Below are positions 33,827 to 44,634 of a DNA stretch of 64,000 nucleotides, piece after piece. Position numbers and translations under genes: made by a program. The stretch is taken from NCBI GenBank assembly GCA_003254905.1, contig QANU01000323.1:124001-188000 (forward strand). Direction: 5' to 3'. Source of the stretch: Nissolia schottii. Its lineage: Eukaryota > Streptophyta > Magnoliopsida > Fabales > Fabaceae. The notes under the pieces were generated by a model. That model did no database searches and was not told the origin of the DNA. It was given only the letters and a program-made list of their open reading frames with translations. Numbering within the stretch: position 1 is the first letter of the stretch; the number at the start of each line of letters is the position of its first letter.

Positions 33827-34935
33827 TTGAGATTGAAAAAAATGCTTAGAAGCAACATCATGACTCTAAGGGATTTTCCTACGGTGTCGTTCCCTAACAT
33901 GAGAAATGTTGAAGACTTTAATGATATCACCAACAATAGACTTATAACTGATGGGCTACGTTATGACAATAGAGAGCTTGCAGATTTACACAAATTATTA
34001 TTGTCTAAAGCCACAGATGAGAAAGGAAGTGTATATCAAAGAATCATAATGGCTGCCCGATCAGGAACAGGTGGAGTTTTCTTCCTTTATGGTTATGGAG
34101 GTACGGGTAAAACATTTCTTTGGAATACTCTTGCAGTTGCATTAAGGTCTACATGCAATATTGTCGTCCTCACTGTCGCATCAAGTGGTCTTGCATCTTT
34201 ATTATTACCAGGTGGTAGAACAACACACTCGAGATTTGCAATCCCATTAAGTTTGGATGAGTTCTCAACTTGCAATATAAAGCAGGGTAGTTTTTTGGCA
34301 GACTTTATAGTTAAGGCAAAACTCACTATTTGGGATGAAGCTCCAATGATGAACAAACATTGCTTTGAAGCACTTGATCAGACCATTTGAGATCTTATGA
34401 GGCTTCAAACTCATGACAGTCTTAATATCCCCTTTGGCAGAAAGATGGTAGTTTTCGGTGGTGATTTTAGGCAAATACTACCAGTCATAAAGAAAGAAAG
34501 TGGGTCGAACATTATCAATGCCACAATCAATTCATCATATTTGTGGGATTATTATCAAATTCTCACACAGACCAAGAATATGTGTTTGAAAACTGACAAT
34601 CCTAACACAAATGTTCAAGAAATTGAAGACTTTTCAGAATGGGTTTTGAAGGTTGGTGATGGCAGTATAGGAAATCTTGTGGATGGAGTTGACAAAATTA
34701 AGACACCGACAAATTTGTTGGTGCAAGATTTTGATGATCGGATTGCAACAATAGTGAATGAAAAATATGGGGAGTACTTACAGAGTAGAAATGGCGAGTC
34801 TCAATTACAAGGTAGAGCTGTTATTGCTCCAACATTGCACTTGGTTGATGACATTAACGATTACATGATTGCTCTTAACCACAACCAGAATACAACATAC
34901 CTTATCTCAGGTTCAGCATGCATGTCAGATTGTAA
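33827..34935 (+). pseudogene. Helitron PIF1-like helicase remnant
   Basis: The first frame (33827-34390) holds the Walker A motif GYGGTGKTF preceded by GVFFLY, then VASSGLASLLLPGGRTTHSR and the Walker B region LTIWDEAPMMNKHCFEALDQ. After a TGA at 34388-34390 the same frame continues with GRKMVVFGGDFRQILPVIKK and VIAPTLHLVDDINDYMIAL. Motif order and wording are those of the helicase half of plant Helitron Rep/Hel proteins. The Rep nuclease, the N-terminal region and the last helicase motifs are missing. Homology ends at about 34935. The helicase half has only one stop, so decay looks moderate. Helitron ends (5' TC, 3' CTRR with hairpin) were not identified. Confidence 0.85.
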
Positions 34936-36850
34936 AAGTGACTTTTTTCCAAACCATTCACCCACACATTTCACACATTCTGCTGAAGGAGAAATCCTCC
35001 TGACAAGGAGATTTCTTTCTTCACAAACCTATCCATTCTCACACACTCATATCATAGGAAAGCCTCCTGTCAAGGGTCAGACCTTCATCCTACACTCCTC
35101 TCATATATTCCTTTCACTTCTTCCGTACTCTCCATCACTGAGGAATCCTCCTGTCAAGGGGATACACTCTTCAGGTTCTTATGTATATTTCCATCCATCT
35201 TTTAATCTTTCTTTTGTACTTTTATTTGCATCGTGAACTAGTTTCCCTTTTGATTGGGCAATGATGTAACCCTGATAGCTATTTAATCAGCACAACCAAA
35301 CTGAAAATCTTTTTTTTTTCCTTCCCAAATCCTGAAAACCTTTTAATTAAGCTGAGAAAAAAGAGCTAAATAAAGCCAAATGTATAATGGTGAGGAGCTA
35401 GATACACAAAAATAAGTTCCACTTTTGAATCTAAAAGGTTTATTTATTTTTAACTAATTCTGCAAAATATATTACACCAGTCCCACAAAAACAGAGGAAA
35501 CAGAGGGAGTGGGAGATTGCTTCAGAGCAATATTACCTTACTTCAAGCCATGAAATTCTGAGAGAGTTGCAGGGGCAGAGGGTGAATTTTCAGATCCATT
35601 CAACATTATAATATAATACTAACAAAATACACTTTGCATGGTTTCAGTAAAAAAAAAAAAATGAAAGAAAGGGATCTCTTCTCTCCCTCACTCACATATG
35701 ACAACAATAGATAGAAAAAACTGAGAAAAGAGGGAAGGGTGGGGAGCAAAAGAATTAACTATTTTACTACGCCTACATTGGGAATTGGGGGTGGTGGAGT
35801 TTTTTTATTACTTGTTTAATATTAGTTTAATTGGACACATAATTACTGTATGCAATAATTGGTTTATGGTTGGTTTGTACATCATGTTGATTTGTATATC
35901 AAGCTTTGTTTGCGGTAAGTTGGTGCTATTCATGCACATCTTATGTTTCTTTAATTAATTCCAAAATTATAATATCGTTTTCCATTCTCGACACTTGAAA
36001 GAAGTTGTATGATGAGTAGTGTTGTTGGGCATGATGCTCTTGAGCCTGTTGTTGTTGGAGTTGATTTTGGTAGTTTGTGCTGTCGTTGGTTTTGTAAAAC
36101 ATGCTGTCTAGGCTCAGAGGCATTGCTCAACATCCTTGTATGCAATGTATCCATAGTTGTCTCGTCATCTGTCATCTCACTGTTAGAGAAACCATATTAT
36201 TTTATTTGACTAGGGATGGAGATCTTCTTAATTTGATGAATGATGTAATAACTATCATGTAGTAATGTTAAAATTATGTTGGTGTATCGCATAAGTAAAA
36301 TTTATAGGTTGAACCATTGATTCTTGGTTTGAAAAGTTGAGTTTCAGAAGTTAAAAAAGTTGGACACAACTATGAAAGTAGGGATTCTAACATTTTTGTG
36401 GATGTGAGGTGGGGAGAGGAATAGATTTAAGGTTTCAAGGCTTGATCTTGGTATCAAGAATGTGCCACTACAAGAAGAAGAAAATGAAAAATAATGACTC
36501 ATACGACAAACCTGATAGTTATGAAGGGAAACCTAGGACTAGTAATAATAATGAATTAGAAAGTATTCAACTGTGGTTCTCCATTAGCATCTTTTTACTT
36601 ATGTTTTCAAACATTAGGATTATTGCTCCTCATCACATCAGTACCTCGTCTTTCTCAAGGCAGTTCATGACTGAATGATTTCCCCAGAAGTGCTGATAGT
36701 TTGATCTCCAAACTTTAGATTTTCTAAACTAGTCTTAATTGGACTTGCAAAAAAAATGCATTTGTATATAAAAATTGAAAACTTGAGGACATAATAGCGC
36801 TATGTCAAGCTGCTCAATTTCATGGGAAGATATCATTTTAATTATATGTG
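34936..36850. other. Spacer after the Helitron remnant, with a thrice-repeated CTCCTG motif
   Basis: A CCTCCTGWCAAGG motif occurs at about 34995-35007, 35062-35075 and 35147-35159, each in a C/T-rich context. The cause is unknown. Further on the DNA is AT-rich. A Gln-rich minus-strand frame at 35941-36175 and a frame at 36409-36678 have no recognised domain and are not called. Confidence 0.35.
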
Positions 36851-36869
36851 AAGTACTAGAAAGACACGT

Positions 36870-37267
36870 GTTCTAAACTGTAGGAGACCATAAGAAGGTT
36901 TCTAACAAGTTGGATGCGGTTTAAGTGATAGACGGTGTTGTCATAGAGCTTCAGGCAATCCCCGAGTATCATCTCAGATTCTGTTCCTCTTGATTTGGCG
37001 TGCTTGCTTCTGCATGACGAGCGCTCTCTCCAAGGCCAGGTGAACCAGAATCGAACGGAATTCAGTTTTGTGTTTGAGTTTGTTGTAGAGGTGGTGGTTG
37101 CTCTGCCTCATGTAGCATTTGCATGGACTTGGGTGTGGTGTTCTGTTGCACCACCAGTCCATGTTGCTACTGCTGATTGAAGATCTTCTCTTTGATGACG
37201 CTGCTATTGAGAAAATTGATGACAGCATTAAGAGTGTCAAGAATATCTTTCCAATCATGATTCCCAT
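36870..37267 (-). pseudogene. Pectin methylesterase pro-domain (PMEI-like) pseudogene
   Basis: From an ATG at 37267 the product starts MGIMIGKIFLTLLMLSSIFS, a good signal peptide or anchor. WWCNRTPHPSPCKCYM and EFRSILVHLALERAL follow, the first helices of the PMEI-like pro-region of plant pectinesterases. A stop follows at 36974. One base out of frame the text resumes as ESEMILGDCLKLYDNTVYHL, the conserved DCLKLYxxTVxxLN helix, so a single-base shift separates the two parts. Homology fades by about 36870 and no catalytic pectinesterase domain follows. It is a broken 5' exon of a cell-wall gene. Confidence 0.75.
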
Positions 37268-37330
37268 TTTGTGTGTTTTACTTTTGTTTTTCTTTTCTTC
37301 TTGTAGTTGATATATATGTTCCTCCCCCAA

Positions 37331-37965
37331 GTCGTAGTAGTAGCTTAGAGTGGGAGTTTCTTAGATGTCGGGAAAATTTAAAGAGAAAATGATGAACCTG
37401 CATACATATAAATATGTGAATGCCATTGCAAGAAGGAATGTACATATATTTATATATAGATGTGATCCGTGCTCTGGCTTTGCTTGTGACTCTCCACTTC
37501 TTAGTGTTACTTCCTTGTTTAACTCAAGTGCTATGGAGATGTGATTTTTATGATAAAAAATGTGTTGATAATATTGTAAATGGGTATTTATTTCAATATA
37601 ATTATCTATTAATTAAACCCACCCAATAACACTAATTTTTATTGGTACCTTTCTCTTTTCTGCCGCCTTTTTCACTTCTTCTCTCCGATTTCGTATAGAT
37701 ACCTTTTTTTTTCTCTCTCTAGAAGAGGACTGTGAGCAATTCTCATTTAGATCTACGTTTTATTATAATATATTATTATTATTTATCTCTTCTGCTTTTT
37801 CCATTTCTTTTTCTTGACGCCAAACTGGTAGTTTTATTGATCAAGTAATCAATTAATCAAGGCTTGTAGAATCTTGTACAATTTTCTTTTTAGTGTCATC
37901 TAAAGCAATTTTTTACTAAAATAATTAGGTTGTAGAATCTTGTTTTAATTTTTGTATTTTTGTTG
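37331..37965. other. AT-rich spacer
   Basis: No gene recognised. C/T-rich tracts at 37650-37740 and A/T-rich DNA beyond. Confidence 0.35.
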
Positions 37966-37969
37966 AAGG

Positions 37970-38239
37970 GTTACGGACATTCCTAGAAGTAGAAGTTGGT
38001 TGGAATATAATAGAGTTAGTAAAGAATATCTTGATGGATTAGAAGAGTTTTTAGATCATGCATTACATCAAAGCAATGGAGAACCAATTCTTTGCCCTTG
38101 TAAAAAATGTGTGATACGCTATTTAGTAAATCGGGCAATGGCTTATGATCACCTTATGGTTAATGGTATTATACCATCATATGATACATGGTTTTGTTAT
38201 GGCGAGTCATTAAATTTTTCTGATTGTATTGAAGAACCT
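37970..38239 (+). pseudogene. CACTA (En/Spm) transposase-associated N-terminal domain fragment
   Basis: The frame reads RSRSWLEYNRVSKEYLDGLE, EFLDHALHQSNGEPILCPCK and KCVIRYLVNRAMAYDHLMVN, then GIIPSYDTWFCYGE. The pattern SWxxYNRxSxEYLxGVxxFLxxA, CPCxxC and YxxWxxHGE is the domain that opens TnpD-like products of plant CACTA transposons. It ends abruptly at 38239 where a different repeat begins. The remainder of the transposase and the CACTA ends are absent. Confidence 0.75.
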
Positions 38240-38690
38240 TAGGTTGACGGGTCGCATCCGCCTGACCTGTCGCGTATTTTGGGTTGGGTCTGAATTCTAA
38301 GATCTGACCTGACTCGTCGACCCACATTTTTTTTATATTATTATTTAATTATTATTATTTTTATTTTATATATATTAAATATATATATATATATATACAT
38401 TTTTTATTATTATTAGATTTATTTTCTTTTTGGGCCTAAAACCATGTTATGCATTAAAAGATAATATATATTTTTTAATTAAAAATATTTTTATTATAAA
38501 AAAATAAGTTAAATAAAAAAGTGATTTAAAAAAAAAAAGACGGATCACCCATCAAACTCGATCACGGGTCGCAAATTTGGCTAATGCCAACCAAAAACCT
38601 AAAATTGACATGACCTGACGTGCCCCAAGACGGGTCGGGTCTCAAACACGAGGGGGTTCGACCCGACCCGTGTTCACCCCTACCTACCTA
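38240..38690. mobile_element. Decayed hAT-like non-autonomous element rich in GGGTCGGGT words
   Basis: The right end, CCGTGTTCACCCCTACC (about 38666-38683), mirrors the TAGGGGTGTTCA terminus of the MITE at 2114-2685. The subterminal ACGGGTCGGGTC words are the same type. The left end is degenerate (TTAGGTTGACGGGTCG at 38240), so ends and target duplication are not certain. The interior is AT-rich with a (TA)n run at about 38380-38396. Confidence 0.5.
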
Positions 38691-39043
38691 TACTGGATAC
38701 CTACTAATATAAGTACTTTTGAAAAAAAAATGCACCCATGCTTCATAGTTTTTAGTCATGTGTCAATGAGTAAATTAAAGTTGTATTTGACTCTTATTAC
38801 CAGATATATAATGTTTCTAAAAAAAAATATATCTATCATTGACAAAAAAAAATAATTTATTTGTTTAATATTTAGTAAAATCAGAAGAAAAAATAGGTTT
38901 TATTTTTGGTCTTGAAGAAAATAAATCTTTAGCAAAACATATTTTAGCGAACAACGGTAGCAACTCAAAATGTCAAACCCAACAACAACCCCATGATCCA
39001 TTCCAAACCGAAAGCAAAAAAAGAAAAAAAAAAGAAAAAAAAT

Positions 39044-39085
39044 GATAATTGATAATTGATAATTGATAATTGATAATTGATAATT
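39044..39085 (+). repeat. Heptanucleotide tandem repeat, six GATAATT units
   Basis: Six exact copies of GATAATT lie about 100 bases upstream of the PPR start codon, following an A-rich tract. They belong to the promoter or leader region of that gene. Confidence 0.9.
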
Positions 39086-39188
39086 GAAAAATAAAAAAAT
39101 GCTAATAAAATCATTCTCCCTTCACTCCGTTGTAGGTCGAAGCCGCCGGGGACTACTGAATCTTGCTGGTTTGAGTCTAACAACCTTA

Positions 39189-41084
39189 ATGAGAAGAATC
39201 CCCTTTCTACTACTGAAACGATGCTCCTCACACAGCCGCAACAACTATGCCTCATCAATCTTGAAGCCCTACTCCGCCGCCTCTCTTCCTCCTCCGGAAC
39301 TAGTTGAGCCCTTCTGCGATGTCTCTGACGTCGTTGCTTCGTCCCCTCAACACCTCCAGCCTTCCCCATGGCTCAACCAAATCCTCACCCTCCTCGACGG
39401 TTCCCCCGCCATGGAGTCCAACATTGACTCCTTCTGCCGCAAGTTCCTCATCACCCTTTCCCCCAACTTCATCGCCCACACCCTTCGCTCACTTGACAGC
39501 CCAGACGTGGCGTGCCGGTTCTTCCATTGGGCCGCCAAGCAAAAACACTACGCCCACAATCTCCACTGCTACGTTTCCCTGATCGAGGTCCTCTTGTCCT
39601 CCTCGGGTGAATTGGATAGCAGGCTTGAGAATGTCCTTGTTCAGTTGAAGCAGGAGCCCCTCTCAATGACGGCTCCGGCTGCCAACTCTTTGATTAAGTG
39701 CTTCGGTAGCGTTGGTATGGTGGAGGAGCTGTTGTGGGTGTGGCGAAAGATGAAGGAGAACGGTGTTGAGCCGAGCTTATACACCTATAATTCATTGATG
39801 AATGGGTTGGTCAACTGCGGCATGGTGGAATCAGCCGAACGAATTTTTGAGGCTATGAAAGAGGTTAAGATGGTGAAGCCGGATGTGGTGAGTTACAACA
39901 CCGTGATCAAAGGGTATTGTAAGGTTGGGAAGGCGCGTAAGGCAATGGAGATGGTTAGGGAAATGGAGGTTGGGAATGTGGAGCCAGATAAGGTTAGTTA
40001 TATGACTGTGATCCAGGCATGTTATGCAGAAGGGGATGTGGATTGTTGTGTGAGTCTTTACCATGAGATGAGGGACAAGGGGTTGGGAGTTCCTCCACAT
40101 GCCTATAGTTTGGTGATATGTGGGCTTTGTAGGCAAGGGAAGGTTGCCGAGGCATTTGCTGTGTTTGAGGACATGAGTCGAGCTTGTTGTGGAGCCAACA
40201 AGGCTGTGTATACTGCACTGATTGATTCGTATGCAAAGAGTGGGAACGTTGATGGGGCGATGAGGTTGTTTGAGAGGATGAAAGTGGAGGGGATTGATCC
40301 GGATGAGGTTACTTATGGAGCGATCGTGAATGGTTTGTGTAAGAGTGGGAGAGTGGAGGAAGCTATGGGTTATTTTGAGTTCTGTAAGGGAAGTGGTGTC
40401 ATGATTAATGCCGTGTTTTACTCGAGCCTGATTGATGGTCTTGGAAAGGCTGGGAGAGTGGATGAAGCTGAGAGGTTGTTTAATGAGATGGTTGATAAGG
40501 GATGCCCGCAGGATTCGTACTGTTACAATGCACTTATTGATGGGTTGTGTAAGGGTGGGAGGACTGATGAAGCTCTGGTGCTGTTTAAGCAGATGGAGGA
40601 GGAAGGTTGTGAGCAGACTGTTTATACTTATACTATACTTATCAGTGAGCTTTTCAAAGAGCATAGGAATGAAGAGGCATTGAAATTATGGGACATGATG
40701 ATTGATAAAGGTATCTCACCCAATGTTGCCTCTTTTAGGGCTCTTTCGATTGGGCTTTGTCTTTCGGGCAAGGTAGCAAGAGCTTGCAAGATCTTGGATG
40801 AGCTAGCTCCCATGGGTATTGTACTTGAAACAGCTTATGAAGACATGATTAATGCACTGTGCAAGGCCGGCCGTGTGAAGGAAGCATGCAAGTTAGCTGA
40901 TGGAATTGTGGACAGGGGTCGAGAGATTCCTGGAAAGGTTCGTACGCTGATGATTAATGCCTTGAGGAAAGCTGGTAATGCGGATTTGGCAATAAAGTTG
41001 ATGCATAGCAAGATTGGTATTGGTTATGATCGAATGCGTAGTGTTAAAAGGAGAGTGAAGTTCCAAACCCTTGTTGACAGTTGA
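39189..41084 (+). CDS. P-class pentatricopeptide repeat protein, mitochondrial, At1g03560-like
   Basis: Intronless, 631 residues from the ATG at 39189 (MRRIPFLLLKRCSSHSRNN). An in-frame ATG at 39099 would add 30 residues encoded partly by leader-like A-rich DNA, so the shorter start is preferred. The Arg/Ser-rich N-terminus suits a mitochondrial presequence. ESNIDSFCRKFLITLSPNF and AANSLIKCFGSVGMVEELLW precede about a dozen 35-residue repeats (GVEPSLYTYNSLMNGLVNCG, MVKPDVVSYNTVIKGYCKVG, GCPQDSYCYNALIDGLCKGG). The C-terminus LMHSKIGIGYDRMRSVKRRV matches my memory of At1g03560 closely. P-class PPR proteins bind organelle RNA to stabilise, process or activate it. The RNA target is unknown. No defect seen. 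Confidence 0.95.
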   Translation: MRRIPFLLLKRCSSHSRNNYASSILKPYSAASLPPPELVEPFCDVSDVVASSPQHLQPSPWLNQILTLLDGSPAMESNIDSFCRKFLITLSPNFIAHTLRSLDSPDVACRFFHWAAKQKHYAHNLHCYVSLIEVLLSSSGELDSRLENVLVQLKQEPLSMTAPAANSLIKCFGSVGMVEELLWVWRKMKENGVEPSLYTYNSLMNGLVNCGMVESAERIFEAMKEVKMVKPDVVSYNTVIKGYCKVGKARKAMEMVREMEVGNVEPDKVSYMTVIQACYAEGDVDCCVSLYHEMRDKGLGVPPHAYSLVICGLCRQGKVAEAFAVFEDMSRACCGANKAVYTALIDSYAKSGNVDGAMRLFERMKVEGIDPDEVTYGAIVNGLCKSGRVEEAMGYFEFCKGSGVMINAVFYSSLIDGLGKAGRVDEAERLFNEMVDKGCPQDSYCYNALIDGLCKGGRTDEALVLFKQMEEEGCEQTVYTYTILISELFKEHRNEEALKLWDMMIDKGISPNVASFRALSIGLCLSGKVARACKILDELAPMGIVLETAYEDMINALCKAGRVKEACKLADGIVDRGREIPGKVRTLMINALRKAGNADLAIKLMHSKIGIGYDRMRSVKRRVKFQTLVDS

Positions 41085-41550
41085 TTTTATTTTTCAGCTA
41101 GATACTGCACTTGAAAATTTGTGAAGGCCAAAGCTAAGGCAAGTATGGGAGTGTAGCCCCAGCCTGGGTGTTGTTTTGTTGGTGAATTTAATAGAGTCAG
41201 TGGTTGATCCCTGAAATATTAGTTTGACTGTGTTTGAGATAATTAGTTTCAGGATCTAATATTTTTTACTGTGGCAAATTGTGTAACATGAAGATTGGTT
41301 AAATCTCTTCAGCTTGTTTGTTTGAGGAACTTCGAATTCAATGTCCACATACTGCGACCAATTCTGCATAGGAATTCTAGTATGCTCTGAGAGAAAACCA
41401 ACCCTCTTGCTAATTGCTATGTACCACATTTAAAAATTATTTGAGAAACTAAGACCGTTTCTTCCTCTCCTTAATTGCTTCCTGCCTATGTTGAAGTTTG
41501 AGCGCCAAACCAAAAGCTTCCGTGTGCCTTAACAACATAATGGACAGGTG

Positions 41551-41588
<38 letters not shown>

Positions 41589-42140
41589 GTTGTTTGGATT
41601 CTTTTCCTTGTAGACAATAGATAGAAAAAATGAAATGAGTTTTCTTTCAAACATGGTTTTGTATTAATAGGGTCATTGTATTATTTTTTTCTTTTTGGGT
41701 GGTTGTCTGGTTGCTTTGGTTTTGCAATTGAAGCCATTATGGCAAATGTGTATACAAATTTTAACTGGTTCTGTTCTCTGCAGTTTTGATTGTTCCCAAA
41801 GATTAGATCTTTAGCTAGGTACGCAACGTTTTTCTTTTGGTTGGTTTAAGTTTGTTCTATATTTCTAGTGTGCTTTCCATTGCTATTGATGTTTTGACAT
41901 CAAAATAGTCCAAAATCACTGCCTATTTTGGAAACTAGATGTTGGAATGCCTGCTTCAGATTACCTTGGTTTTCTTCTTCCCTTTTTCTATTTTATTTAA
42001 GAGGATGAGTTATGAAACTAATGGTATCTAAGTCTAACATACTGCATGTCAATCAATCGTTTCAGCTGCTAAATCTTGTAATCCACCCTTCTGTTCCCAT
42101 CAAATTGCTTGCATGGAAATGTAAACTAAGTAATTATATT
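41085..42140. other. 3' flank of PPR gene and spacer with (CT)n microsatellite
   Basis: 3' untranslated region to roughly 41300. A (CT)n repeat lies at 41552-41584. No further gene recognised before the copia element. Confidence 0.45.
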
Positions 42141-44480
42141 GGGGGTTTTAGGAAGCTACTGAAAGTTAAAAGAGTTAATTAAAGCATTTTAATTACCTTA
42201 GTTAGTTACAAGTTAGTTATAGGCTATTTATAGCATATTCAGTTCGTAGTTAGTTAGAGAATTGTTTTTTCTCTTAGCTGTCATACAGCTTGCTTCTCAG
42301 ATGTATATAACAGAACATGTTCTGTTAGTTCTGTTTTCTTCTTCAGCAAGAATAATGAATTCATCATCATTCATTCTTTCCAAAACTCTCTCCTGCAATT
42401 TCCGTTTATTATGCTGTAAGATGGTATTAGGAGAGAACTCTTCATCCATGTCTTCCGCACACATCTACTTCCAGTGATATTCATTTTTGCTTCAAGTGAA
42501 ACTTCAGAATCTTCAGCGATTCTTCGAGGTTTCATCAATTCTTTGTCACCGCGAAGGATTCGGTGATCTTGTTCCTTTTTTGTTCAAGATCATTTTGAGT
42601 CTTTCACAAGGTGTCTCCATTCCTCCATTCTTGTTCTTGTTCTTTGCAATTTTTTCCTGTTTCATCCATGGCTGCAAATTTCAATTTTGATCCCTATGTT
42701 CTCAATTCTTCGGATCATCAAGGGTTGATGCTTGTATCTCAGCCTTTAACTAAAGAAAATTATTTCTCATGGTCTCGTTCCATGAAGTTAGCTCTCAATG
42801 CAAAGCGCAAATTTGGCTTTGTAGATGGTTCAATTCCTTGACCTGAAGATCCGCAACAAGATGAATCTTTGCAATGCATCAGTGATATTGTGAGTTCTTG
42901 GATTCTGAATGCTTTATCCAAGGACATTGCAGCGAGTGTCATGTTTCACAATTCAGTAGTAGCACTATGGTCTGATCTCAAGGACAGGTTTCAGCATGGG
43001 AATGGACCACAAATTTTTCAATTGAAGAAGGCTTTGATGGATCTCCGTCAAGGTAATCTTTCTGTTTTGCAATGCCACACTAAATTCAAGACTTTATGGG
43101 AAGAATTAGGTTGTTATCGTCCAATTCTTACTTGCAATTGTGGTGGTAGTCAACCATATCAAGATTTTCTTAAAATGGAATATGTGATTGGTTTTCTCAT
43201 GGGGCTTGATGACTCCTTTGCTCATGTCCGAGGTCAAATTCTATTAATGGATCCTATTCCTCCTATTAGCAAAGTTTACTCTTTGTTGTTGCAAGAAGAA
43301 AAACAAAGAGAAGTTGGCTCGGCTCAATCTCCCATTCCTTCTAATGTTGCTTGTGCGGTCAAGAATTCTAAGCCATCAAGGTCATCTGATGCTAAACAGA
43401 AACAGGAGAAGAAGGATAAGATCAGTCCAAAATGTTCAAAGTGTGGTTGCCTAGGCCACACTGCTACTCAGTGCTATCCCATCATAGGATATCCCCCTAA
43501 CTATGGTAAGAACAAAGGAAAGCATGCTTCTCATCAGGTTTCTGAGGCTACTCTTTTTGATTCTCAACAGCACCAACAGCAAGACAATGCTACTCAACAT
43601 AAGGTTTCTCTCAACACAACACAGATTCAACAACTAATGCAATTGCTCAATGCTCAATCCTCAATCCTGTCAATCTGCAGTGGAAGTTGTTGCTTCAATG
43701 GTCGCATGTATGACTTTTACCACTTGTCACTTCAAATCATCCATAAGATATACATGGATTTTGGCCAGTGGTGCCACATCACATATAGCCTCTTCTCTAC
43801 ATATGTTTCACTCTCCTGTGAAAAATTCCTTTGTAACACTACCAAATGGTTCTACAATACCAGTCCATTCCATTGGCAATGTGAGACTCTCATCTCAATA
43901 ATTCTCACTAAAGTTCCATACACTCCTGGCTTTCATGTTAATCTCATCTCTGTTCCTTATCTGGTTAGAAATCAGTTTTGCTTAGCTCATTTTGATGCAA
44001 ATTTCTGCTTTATCCAGGACCTCAAATCTCTGAAAGTGATTGGGAAGGGTAACTTGCTTCAAGGCCTCTATGCCCTGCAGCAAAACCCTGCTGATTCTGT
44101 TTTTGCATTCCTGCCATTGCCACAACCTACGTCTGCTGGTGCTGTGATAGTTCCAAATAGGGCAAATTCTGTCTCTCTAAATGTTTGGCATGCTAGGCTA
44201 GGCCATAGTTCTGATAAAGTGTTACTAGATCTTAGCAATATGTTGCATTTACCATAAAAAGTTTCCACTCATGACTGTAATATCTGTCCCTTAGCCAAAC
44301 TTAGGAGGTTTTCTTTTGTTTCAGATAATCACTTCTCTCAAAATCCCTTTGATTTGATTCATTGTGACATTTGGGGTCTATATCATGCTCCAACATATAA
44401 TGGAAAATGTTATTTTCCGACTATTGTTGATGATTGCACAAGATATACATGGACTTATTTGATGCAGTTTAGAATAAAAA
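42140..44480 (+). mobile_element. Ty1-copia retroelement fossil: 5' LTR, gag and start of pol
   Basis: A probable 5' LTR occupies about 42142-42415 and is followed by a primer-binding-like TGGTATTAGGAG at 42425. Gag-type coding DNA begins near 42669 (MAANFNFDPYVLN). It includes ENYFSWSRSMKLAL, the zinc knuckle CSKCGCLGHTATQC (about 43435-43476), a GAG-pre-integrase segment with WHARLGH (about 44188), and the beginning of integrase (FDLIHCDIWG near 44350). The reverse transcriptase, RNase H and 3' LTR are absent. The element is broken: truncated at the 3' side and with about three reading breaks in what remains. With only one LTR the age cannot be estimated. Confidence 0.85.
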
Positions 44481-44634
44481 CTACAAATTCTAAATTTAGA
44501 ATAAAATCATGTTGAACATTCCATAATTCAAAAATGTAATCAGCACTCATACTTCATGTTTCTCTGACTCATTTTAACTTTTATGACCAAATTGCTTGAA
44601 TATTGTTCAATTATGTTATGCTTATTTATTTCTG

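Noticed and set aside
35941-36175. Gln-rich minus-strand frames resembling a transcription-factor tail
   Set aside because: Two overlapping frames, low complexity, no DNA-binding domain nearby; not enough to call a gene fragment.
39831-40664. 277-residue minus-strand frame
   Set aside because: Antisense to the PPR repeats; long antisense frames are common opposite PPR genes because of their codon pattern.
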